Source: Kiritimatiellia bacterium
GTDB taxonomy: Bacteria; Verrucomicrobiota; Kiritimatiellia; SLAD01
Reading direction: 5' to 3'
Assembly: GCA_007125875.1 (NCBI GenBank)
Contig: SLCI01000190.1
Location: forward strand, 1-15,537
DNA length: 15,537 nucleotides
Shown here: positions 1 through 5,785 of the stretch, one piece after another
Numbering within the stretch: position 1 is the stretch's first letter
Layout: each line of letters opens with the position of its first letter
Program-made: the position numbers and the translations under genes
Notes under the pieces: generated by a model
Told to the model about the DNA's origin: nothing
Seen by the model: the letters and a program-made list of their open reading frames with translations, nothing else
Databases searched by the model: none

Positions 1-55
1 CGATATTGCGATCCTATCGGTTTGGATTAAGCGTCTAAAGGGATGATTCCAACCG

Positions 56-874
56 CTATTCGCCACGCCACTCGCGTCGTTGTCCGCGCCATATATTGCC
101 GAACGTGGTCACCTCGATCATTTCATTGATGTAGTCGACAAAGTCAATCGCGCCCGACTCGTCATATCCAAGTTCGAGAGCGAGATCGTAAAATTCGCGG
201 TCGCGCGCGTCGCCCATCATTGGTGTCAACTCGCGCACGTTCTCCATCAACTGGCGTCCGATTTGCCAACGCTCTTCGCGCGTTACGGAGTCGGCATGCA
301 TCTGGTCGGCCAATCGCCACGTTTCTCCCAGCAATCCAACCATATATTCATGCTCAGCAATATCTTCCTCCGATAGATGACTGTTGTCTCGATACAGAAA
401 GTGAGCGGCTTTTCTGGCAAACGATTCATTAACTAGATTTTGTGTATTTCTACGTCTTTCAATGATTTGTGAATATCGTTCGGGATCATCTTCGCGCAAG
501 TTCTCTAGCCATTCCTGACGATCAATACGCGGACGCGCCGCTTCGTTTGCAGGCGGCGATTCTAAGCGACGCTGGAGGCGACGGATCTCCAGCTCACGAT
601 CGCGCAAGCTGGTTTCAAGTTCCTGAATACGAACACGGAGATCGCGCTCATCCATAGCAGGCACCGAGCCTTCGACCTCCGTCGTTGTCATGAGCTCGAC
701 CTCCAAAGGAGCATCGTCCGCATTTTCGATGGTCTGCTGATTGAGTTGCGCAGGCTCGGCCGCTGCTTCTTGTTGCAACAATAGCTGTCCGCGATACGTC
801 TGCGTCTGTTGACGATAGTAACTCGCCAAACCGGTCGTAACCAATACCAAGCCGATTAGAATTACACGGAACAT
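56..874 (-). CDS. Membrane-anchored coiled-coil protein, unknown function
   Basis: This 272-aa protein belongs to no family I can name with confidence. Residues 1-20 (MFRVILIGLVLVTTGLASYY) form a short hydrophobic segment that would act as a signal anchor or uncleaved signal peptide, leaving the rest outside the cytoplasm. A Gln/Ala/Glu-rich low-complexity linker spans about 22-70. Residues 76-106 are strongly heptad-like and charged (RIQELETSLRDRELEIRRLQ), so a coiled coil is likely. The region 118-258 is helical, rich in Glu, Arg and Trp, and starts with WLENLREDDPERY. No catalytic motif is visible. The ATG start has a good Shine-Dalgarno sequence (GAGAGG) just upstream on the minus strand. 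The gene is divergent from the guanine deaminase gene, so there is no operon partner on its 5' side. A periplasmic structural or regulatory role is conceivable but unsupported. Confidence 0.8.
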   Translation of the reverse strand: MFRVILIGLVLVTTGLASYYRQQTQTYRGQLLLQQEAAAEPAQLNQQTIENADDAPLEVELMTTTEVEGSVPAMDERDLRVRIQELETSLRDRELEIRRLQRRLESPPANEAARPRIDRQEWLENLREDDPERYSQIIERRRNTQNLVNESFARKAAHFLYRDNSHLSEEDIAEHEYMVGLLGETWRLADQMHADSVTREERWQIGRQLMENVRELTPMMGDARDREFYDLALELGYDESGAIDFVDYINEMIEVTTFGNIWRGQRREWRGE

Positions 875-1000
875 GTTTTACCTCTCAGAACTATTCGCTG
901 TCGCTTTTTGCTAGCCTCGGCCGCATGTAGTTAAAGATATACACCTCGCAAGGCCATAAATGCGATAAGAAACAGATATAAAGTAAGTTCGTGGTGACGA

Positions 1001-1017
1001 TTGCAGTTAGACTGCAA
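1001..1017. promoter_or_regulatory. Inverted repeat, possible operator upstream of guanine deaminase
   Basis: TTGCAGT-TAG-ACTGCAA is a perfect 7-bp inverted repeat with a 3-bp spacer. It lies in the 253-bp divergent gap between the coiled-coil gene and the guanine deaminase gene, about 110 bp before the latter. The geometry suits a dimeric repressor site or a very small hairpin. No regulator is encoded nearby, so the role is inference. Confidence 0.35.
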
Positions 1018-1087
1018 GCATAAACAGGCAGGTCGATCATTTACTATGCCAGTTCACATTCTCAAGACTACCGTGAGACTGAATAGT

Positions 1088-1116
1088 TTGACAAATCAGG
1101 GTTATCCCGACACATT
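1088..1116 (+). promoter_or_regulatory. Possible sigma70-type promoter for guanine deaminase
   Basis: A perfect -35 hexamer TTGACA at 1088-1093 is followed after 17 bp by CACATT (1111-1116), which matches the -10 consensus at only three of six positions. Transcription would start just before the ATG at 1128, giving a very short leader. This would fit the absence of a clear ribosome binding site there. The weak -10 keeps confidence low. Confidence 0.3.
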
Positions 1117-1127
1117 TTCCGGTTTGT

Positions 1128-2426
1128 ATGAAAAAGGCTTTGAGGGGAAGGTTGTTGACGTTCACGGGCGACCCGTATTTAACGGATTTGTCCCGCTGTA
1201 TGATCTATGAGGAAGACGCGATTGTCGTCACTGAAAACGGCGTGATTACGTCCGTTGGTCCGACCTCTGAAATCTTGCCTAAACTGGAATCCGATATCGA
1301 GATCGCCGACCATCAAGGCAACCTCATTGTGCCCGGATTCGTCGATTGTCACGTTCATTATCCTCAAACGGAGATCATCGGCTCACACGGCAAGCAGCTC
1401 ATCGATTGGCTCAACAATTACACCTTCATTGCGGAACAGTTCTTTTCGCATAAACCGCATGCTGATGAAGTCGCTAAAGTCTTTCTACGCGAGCAACTGC
1501 GTAACGGGATCACGTCTTCCTGTGTCTTCTGTACCATCTTTCCCGTATCGGTAGATGCGCTCTTCGAAGCGGCTGAACCGTTAAATATGCGTATCATGGC
1601 AGGCAAGGTTTGCATGGACCGAAATGCACCGGCCGGATTACTCGATACCGCTGAACAGGCATATGTTGAATCCAAGCGCCTGATCGAAAAATGGCATGGT
1701 CGTGGGCGGATGGAGTATGTGTTAACACCTCGCTTTGCACCAACATCATCAGAGTCGCAACTGGAACAATTGCACGCACTTGCAAAAGAGTATCCAGAGA
1801 TGCTGATTCAGTCTCACATATCGGAAAACCTTGATGAAGTGGCATGGGTAAAGCAATTGTTCCCGGGTTCGCGCGATTACACCGATGTGTATGACCGGTA
1901 CGGGCTACTGCGTCCCCGCGCCATTTACGGACACGGCATTCATCTCGATGAGACGGAGCTGCAACGGTTTCATGAGGCGGGCGCTGCGTTGGCCCATTGT
2001 CCCACATCAAACTTCTTCCTGGGATCTGGTTATTTGAACGTGGAGCTGGCTAAACGAACAGATCGCCCTGTTGCAGTAGGATTAGCCACTGACTTGGGTG
2101 CTGGCACAAGCTTTTCGATGTTGCAGACGATGAACGAGGCATATAAGGCGGCTCACTTGAATCACAGTGATCTTCCGCCTGCGCATGCGTTCTACCTCGC
2201 CACACGCGGATCGGCAACGGCATTAGGGATCGAAGACAAGGTCGGATCGATCGCCGTTGGTATGGAGGCCGATTTTGCGGTGATCAATTTGAAGTCCACA
2301 CCCTTGATCGATTACCGCATGAAATTTGCCAGCAATTTTGATGAAGAGCTCTTCGTGCAAATGACGCTGGCGGATGACCGCGCGATCGCCGCCACCTACG
2401 TTGCTGGCGAACGTGTCTATGGGTAG
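1128..2426 (+). CDS. guaD: Guanine deaminase (amidohydrolase superfamily)
   Basis: This 432-aa protein should hydrolyse guanine to xanthine and ammonia in the cytoplasm, in purine catabolism and nitrogen salvage. It carries the amidohydrolase zinc site: HxH in FVDCHVHYPQ (H75, H77), QSHISEN (H230, E233), GHGIHL (H269) and the catalytic aspartate D322 in VGLATDLGAGTSFSM. The TDxGxGTSFSM signature and HCPTSNFFLGSG (290-301) are the most specific marks of guanine deaminase within TRZ/ATZ-type amidohydrolases. Length is normal for the family. The ATG has a poor Shine-Dalgarno sequence, and an in-frame TTG at 1152 follows GAGGGGAAGG. I keep the ATG because the preceding residues ALRGRLLTFTGDP match the usual N-terminal strand of the family. 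The 3' end overlaps the convergent M24 peptidase gene by 10 bp. A related aminohydrolase acting on another purine or pterin is the main alternative. Confidence 0.93.
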   Translation: MKKALRGRLLTFTGDPYLTDLSRCMIYEEDAIVVTENGVITSVGPTSEILPKLESDIEIADHQGNLIVPGFVDCHVHYPQTEIIGSHGKQLIDWLNNYTFIAEQFFSHKPHADEVAKVFLREQLRNGITSSCVFCTIFPVSVDALFEAAEPLNMRIMAGKVCMDRNAPAGLLDTAEQAYVESKRLIEKWHGRGRMEYVLTPRFAPTSSESQLEQLHALAKEYPEMLIQSHISENLDEVAWVKQLFPGSRDYTDVYDRYGLLRPRAIYGHGIHLDETELQRFHEAGAALAHCPTSNFFLGSGYLNVELAKRTDRPVAVGLATDLGAGTSFSMLQTMNEAYKAAHLNHSDLPPAHAFYLATRGSATALGIEDKVGSIAVGMEADFAVINLKSTPLIDYRMKFASNFDEELFVQMTLADDRAIAATYVAGERVYG

Positions 2427-3532
2427 GGACAGCGGGCGAGGATTTTTGCTCCTTCACGCGTTACCACGACCGTATCCTCAATCCGTACGCCGCCCCAGCG
2501 CCGGTAATAAAGTCCTGGCTCGATCGTGATTACATCGCCCAACATCAATCTGGTGCTGCTGAGGTTAATCGAGGGCGCCTCATGGATCTCAAGTCCAATC
2601 CCGTGTCCGGTGCTATGGATAAACCCTTCACCCCATCCGTTCTTCACGGTAGTTTCAAATCCGTACTGTAAGAGTGTCTCTTGAGCGGTGCCGTGAATTG
2701 TTTTAACGGCTACACCCGGGCGAACCGCCTTCAATGCCGCTCCATGCGCCGCCTTAACGGCGGTTAGCATACGCGCAACCTCTGGGGTCGGCTGTCCGTG
2801 CACGACCGTACGCGTGATGTCACCACAGTAGCCACTCTGCTTGTGTCGTGGAAAGATATCGATCACGATCGGCTGACCGGTACGAAGTGGTCCATGTCCG
2901 CGTTCGTGCGGCTCCGCGCCCTGACAACCGCCGGCCACGATCGTCTCATCAGCCGCACAATCCGATTCCAGCAGACGTTGCTCAATCAATCGCCGCACAC
3001 GTTCCGAGGTTAATCGCTTGCCGTCCTGCTGCAGATATCCGCGGCGGTCACGATCGGCTGACCGAATCCATTCCATTGCTGCCCGCATGGCCGCAACCGC
3101 TGCTCGCTGAGTCTTCGTGATCTCCTTGATCTCAGCCGGCGATTTTTGCCGACGATTCGGAAACAACGGGCCCGAGCTGACTTCGACACGAATGCCCGCT
3201 TCGCGTAACTGGTCCGCAATCATCACAGGAAAATTCGCGGACACCCGAACCGTCCGTAAACGTGCCCGTTTAACCACCGCAATGGCCCACTGGCTCAAAC
3301 GATTTCGTGCAACACCCTCCAGACCAAGTAACTGAGGCGTAAGCACCTCACTCACACGCGCCTCGGCCTTCGCGCGACCGAATTCCAACAGCGACACCAC
3401 CAGTGATTTTCTGCGTCCATTGACTAAAAGTACCACTGGATCCGGCGCGCTAAACCCGCTGGTATAAACAAGATCCGCATCCTGTCGCCCACCTTCTACC
3501 AATAGAATCGCACTTGTTAATTTCTTAGCCAT
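2417..3532 (-). CDS. M24-family metallopeptidase, Xaa-Pro aminopeptidase-like
   Basis: This 371-aa protein has a creatinase/prolidase N-domain (about 1-130) followed by a pita-bread M24 catalytic domain. In the numbering used here (two more residues if translation began at the upstream TTG), the dinuclear metal ligands are all visible: D225 (VIDIFP), D238 (GDITRT), H310 (STGHGIGLEIHEAP), E338 (TIEPGLYY) and E352 (GGVRIEDT). It should be a cytoplasmic peptidase releasing an N-terminal residue before proline, or cleaving X-Pro dipeptides; the sequence alone does not separate pepP- from pepQ-like activity. I place the start at the ATG at 3532, which has GGAG nine bases upstream. The in-frame TTG at 3538 sits too close to that site. 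The gene is convergent with guanine deaminase, their 3' ends overlapping by 10 bp, and it reads away from the dnaA upstream region. Confidence 0.9.
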   Translation of the reverse strand: MAKKLTSAILLVEGGRQDADLVYTSGFSAPDPVVLLVNGRRKSLVVSLLEFGRAKAEARVSEVLTPQLLGLEGVARNRLSQWAIAVVKRARLRTVRVSANFPVMIADQLREAGIRVEVSSGPLFPNRRQKSPAEIKEITKTQRAAVAAMRAAMEWIRSADRDRRGYLQQDGKRLTSERVRRLIEQRLLESDCAADETIVAGGCQGAEPHERGHGPLRTGQPIVIDIFPRHKQSGYCGDITRTVVHGQPTPEVARMLTAVKAAHGAALKAVRPGVAVKTIHGTAQETLLQYGFETTVKNGWGEGFIHSTGHGIGLEIHEAPSINLSSTRLMLGDVITIEPGLYYRRWGGVRIEDTVVVTREGAKILARCPYP

Positions 3533-3799
3533 AATCAAGAACTCCGGTGCTCAAGACGATCGAATGCGAATCCGCACCAAAAAATACGCCAAAAATAAAG
3601 GGCTATTTCGATTCTTTCGTCGTAAATCAATCCAAACGAATAACTAATAAAAAATGCTCCATATAGTATAATTCATTAACATCACACCTATATATAGTAG
3701 TTAGTTAAATTTATAGCAGATTCGCTTTTTTTCTCTTGTTGCTCTGATAGCCCTTTTCTATTCTCTCTCTCGCACAGGCAATGCAAAACACGTTAAGGT

Positions 3800-3808
3800 T
3801 GTTGATAA
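3800..3808 (-). promoter_or_regulatory. Near-consensus DnaA box upstream of dnaA
   Basis: On the minus strand this reads TTATCAACA, one mismatch from the consensus TTATNCACA. It directly abuts the repeat ACTTGTTAATGA (3808-3819). Its position upstream of dnaA fits autoregulation or a secondary origin site. Confidence 0.4.
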
Positions 3809-3819
3809 CTTGTTAATGA
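3808..3819 (+). repeat. 12-bp repeat ACTTGTTAATGA, copy 1
   Basis: This 12-mer occurs here and again at 5543-5554, on the same strand, once on each side of dnaA. The seven bases before each copy are also partly alike (GTTGATA and GTGAATG). A 10-bp partial copy (ACTTGTTAAT) lies at 3512-3521, inside the start of the M24 gene. Confidence 0.6.
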
Positions 3820-3873
3820 CTTTAATCAAACTCACTGAGTTCGTTGATTTTTGCTGATCGGGCACGGCTAGTT

Positions 3874-3894
3874 TATGACCATTGCGGGGTCATA
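3874..3894 (+). promoter_or_regulatory. Dyad in the dnaA upstream region
   Basis: TATGACC (3874-3880) and GGTCATA (3888-3894) form a perfect 7-bp inverted repeat with a 7-bp loop. A smaller one (AGCC...GGCT, 3898-3910) follows. They lie about 80-115 bp before the dnaA start. TATGAC is itself a passable -10 element with a weak TTGCTG 17 bp upstream (3851-3856). They could be operator half-sites or hairpins in the dnaA leader; neither is demonstrated. Confidence 0.3.
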
Positions 3895-3990
3895 TCAAGC
3901 CTAGCTGGCTGGTCAGGTGTTCACAAAAATTAGCGCATTTTATTCGGTGGGTGGTTGGCAATTTTAGTCGTTTTACCGGGGAGGGCGGAA

Positions 3991-5349
3991 GTGGATAATG
4001 AGGCGTTGACGATTTGGTCAGGCGCATCTAAGCGACTTCGGGGAGTACTTTCGAAGGATGTTTTTGAGCGATGGATCGCGGTAGTTGATGCGGAGTCACT
4101 GGAAGGTGATACGCTGAAGCTAACCGTGGCGAACGATTTTTATCAGTCTTGGTTGATTGAACATTACCTGCCCCTGATTCGTGATGCGGTCACGGTGGTT
4201 TCGGGGCGTAAGCTGAATATTGAATTCGGCGTCAATCATCATGCGGCTGCACGACAGCCGGATCCGGTAACAGAGCCCAAGCGCGAGACGCGTAAGTCGA
4301 AGTCTTCAGCGAAAGCGGAAAAGACTCCTTCGCTGCTCAACCCGAATTACACGTTCGACTCGTTTATCATTGGCTCCTCGAATAACTTTGCCCACGCCGC
4401 TTGCCTGGCCGTGGCCCAATCGCCGGCCCGGGCTTATAACCCCTTGTTTATCTATGGTGGGGTCGGACTCGGGAAAACTCATCTGATGCAAGCGATCGGC
4501 AATCACGTGCTGACCGAACGACCAAAAGCGCGCGTTTGCTATATGTCCTGCGAGGCCTTCACGAATGATTACATCGATGCGATCCAGAATCGCACGCTGG
4601 TCAACTTCCGCAAGAAACACCGGCAAGCGGACCTCTTGATGATTGATGATATTCAATTTTTGGCCGGCAAGGAGCGCATGCAGGAAGAATTCTTCCATAC
4701 ATTCAATGCGCTGTTCGATCAGCATAAGCAGATCATTTTGACCTGTGACCGGCCGGCTTCGGAAATTCCCGGCTTGGAGCAGCGCTTGGTTTCCCGCTTT
4801 GAGTGGGGATTGGTGACCGAGTTGGAGCCACCGGATGTGGAGACACGGATCGCGATCCTGCGCAAGAAACAAACGACGCTGAATCTACAGTTACCGGACG
4901 AAATCCTGCAATTTCTGGCTCAGCGTATTCGCTCCAATATTCGCCGTTTGGAGGGCGCGCTGATTCGAGCCGCTTCCTACGCCTCCTTAACCGGTCGTGA
5001 AGTGACACGCGAATCGTTGGAACATCTTCTGCGCGATACGCTTGATCAAGAGAAACAGGAAAAGCTTACGATCGAGAATATTCAGCGCGCCGTGGCCGAG
5101 TTTTACGATATTCGCCTGGCGGACATGAGCAGCAAGCGCCGACCGCAATCCATAGCGATGCCACGACAGGTGGCCATGTATTTGAGTCGGCAAATGACTC
5201 AGCACTCCTATCCAATGATCGCTGACGCGTTCGGAAAGAACCATGCCACAGTATTGCATGCTTGCCGGAATATCACCGAAAAGCTCGACCAGGACACCGA
5301 CATGCGCCAAGCCGTCACAACCATTCAGCAGAAGCTATCGCGTCGCTAA
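3991..5349 (+). CDS. dnaA: Chromosomal replication initiator protein DnaA
   Basis: This AAA+ ATPase binds DnaA boxes and opens the chromosomal origin. Numbering from the GTG start (452 aa), an N-terminal oligomerisation/helicase-loading domain covers about 1-80 and a short basic Lys/Ser linker about 95-115. The ATPase core carries Walker A GGVGLGKTH (156-164), Walker B LLMIDDIQF (215-223) and a sensor/arginine-finger segment GLEQRLVSRF (about 261-270). The C-terminal helix-turn-helix contains SKRRPQSIAMPRQVAMYL and FGKNHATVLHAC. I chose GTG at 3991 because GGGAGG precedes it at ideal spacing. An in-frame TTG at 3955 would add 12 residues unlike a DnaA N-terminus. The recognition motif is unusual: FGKNHATV replaces the textbook FGGRDHTTV, one residue shorter, with Asp and the first Thr changed. 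Candidate DnaA sites on both sides suggest autoregulation. Confidence 0.97.
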   Translation: MDNEALTIWSGASKRLRGVLSKDVFERWIAVVDAESLEGDTLKLTVANDFYQSWLIEHYLPLIRDAVTVVSGRKLNIEFGVNHHAAARQPDPVTEPKRETRKSKSSAKAEKTPSLLNPNYTFDSFIIGSSNNFAHAACLAVAQSPARAYNPLFIYGGVGLGKTHLMQAIGNHVLTERPKARVCYMSCEAFTNDYIDAIQNRTLVNFRKKHRQADLLMIDDIQFLAGKERMQEEFFHTFNALFDQHKQIILTCDRPASEIPGLEQRLVSRFEWGLVTELEPPDVETRIAILRKKQTTLNLQLPDEILQFLAQRIRSNIRRLEGALIRAASYASLTGREVTRESLEHLLRDTLDQEKQEKLTIENIQRAVAEFYDIRLADMSSKRRPQSIAMPRQVAMYLSRQMTQHSYPMIADAFGKNHATVLHACRNITEKLDQDTDMRQAVTTIQQKLSRR

Positions 5350-5542
5350 AGATCCATCGCAATCGCTGCATCATAACAGCGTTTCATTTTTTCAACCGCT
5401 TGGTAGCTGGCAGGTCAATACGGCCAGCGAGCTCGCAATTCTTTTCTGCACTCGCTCCAACCAATCAAGATGTCACTCGCATCATGACGCGAAGTAAGCT
5501 CCGTCTACGGCAGACAACATCGGTGAACAACTTTAGTGAATG

Positions 5543-5554
5543 ACTTGTTAATGA
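5543..5554 (+). repeat. 12-bp repeat ACTTGTTAATGA, copy 2
   Basis: Identical to 3808-3819 upstream of dnaA. Here it sits between two GTGAA cores of the DnaA-box-like cluster. Confidence 0.6.
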
Positions 5555-5565
5555 GTAGTGAACAA

Positions 5566-5574
5566 TGTGAATAA
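5566..5574 (-). promoter_or_regulatory. DnaA box (exact consensus match)
   Basis: Reads TTATTCACA on the minus strand, an exact match to TTATNCACA. It is the best site in a group of similarly oriented TTCAC cores spaced 9 to 22 bp apart. Confidence 0.65.
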
Positions 5575-5575
5575 C

Positions 5576-5590
5576 TGTGAATCATTCACA
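5576..5590. promoter_or_regulatory. Palindromic pair of near-consensus DnaA boxes
   Basis: TGTGAATCATTCACA is a perfect 7-bp inverted repeat around one central base. It contains two overlapping, opposed DnaA-like boxes: TGATTCACA on the minus strand and TCATTCACA on the plus strand, each one mismatch from consensus. It begins one base after the exact box at 5566-5574. Confidence 0.5.
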
Positions 5591-5675
5591 GGGCAAGAGA
5601 CTTTCCATTCAGTTGCGAGCAAGTTGTCGACAGGCCAATATGCGGTATTTGCCCTTATTTAATGGGCACTAAGGC

Positions 5676-5705
5676 TTGTTATTGCGTTTATGCACAGGAC
5701 ATAAT
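5676..5705 (+). promoter_or_regulatory. Possible dnaN promoter overlapping a DnaA box
   Basis: TTGTTA (5676-5681, four of six) and CATAAT (5700-5705, five of six) are spaced by 18 bp and lie about 80 bp before dnaN. The exact DnaA box TTATGCACA at 5688-5696 occupies the spacer. If this is a promoter, DnaA binding would compete with RNA polymerase and give DnaA-dependent control of dnaN. Confidence 0.35.
5688..5696 (+). promoter_or_regulatory. DnaA box (exact consensus match)
   Basis: TTATGCACA matches TTATNCACA exactly and is on the opposite strand to the box at 5566-5574. It is followed by an AT-rich stretch that could unwind. Confidence 0.6.
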
Positions 5706-5785
5706 AAGAAGACTATATGGAAATATTTTTTAATGTCCTTCTTATCCATCCGTGATAACTTTGGACAGATTTTGGAGATGACCTT

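Larger units (their letters stand above)
3533..3990. other. Gene-free AT-rich region upstream of dnaA (possible origin lobe)
   Basis: No plausible gene lies here. Roughly 3590-3715 is visibly AT-rich, with short runs such as TATAAT (3667-3672) and TATATATAGTAG (3689-3700). A pyrimidine-rich tract follows (about 3721-3774), including T7 at 3726-3732 and (CT)4 at 3763-3770. A one-mismatch DnaA box lies at 3800-3808, directly followed by the 12-bp repeat ACTTGTTAATGA. Two dyads sit in the presumed dnaA leader. This looks like an unwinding and regulatory region next to dnaA, but the strongest DnaA-box matches lie on the other side of dnaA. The promoter of the divergent M24 gene must also lie here; I cannot fix it. 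Confidence 0.55.
5350..5785. other. dnaA-dnaN intergenic region, probable replication origin (oriC)
   Basis: No gene lies in these 436 bp. Two exact DnaA-box matches (TTATNCACA) are present: minus strand 5566-5574 and plus strand 5688-5696. Two one-mismatch boxes overlap as a palindrome at 5576-5590. The core GTGAA recurs at 5523, 5536, 5558, 5567 and 5577, which is TTCAC read on the minus strand. An AT-rich stretch at about 5697-5745 could be the unwinding element. The arrangement matches the common bacterial location of oriC beside dnaA or between dnaA and dnaN. The assignment is inference from sites and gene context. Confidence 0.7.

Noticed and set aside
1594..2010. 138-codon minus-strand ORF inside guanine deaminase
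   Set aside because: Antisense shadow of a strongly supported gene; Pro/His/Arg-rich with no recognisable motif.
3955..3990. Upstream TTG start for DnaA adding 12 residues
   Set aside because: The GTG at 3991 has an ideal GGGAGG site and gives a family-like N-terminus. The extension (MAILVVLPGRAE) does not look like DnaA.
4306..4872. 188-codon minus-strand ORF inside dnaA
   Set aside because: Antisense to the DnaA ATPase core, and its composition follows the dnaA codons; no independent coding signal.
5243..5543. ORFs of 84 and 93 codons crossing the dnaA end into the origin gap
   Set aside because: They start inside dnaA, lack Shine-Dalgarno sites and have compositions typical of out-of-frame sequence.
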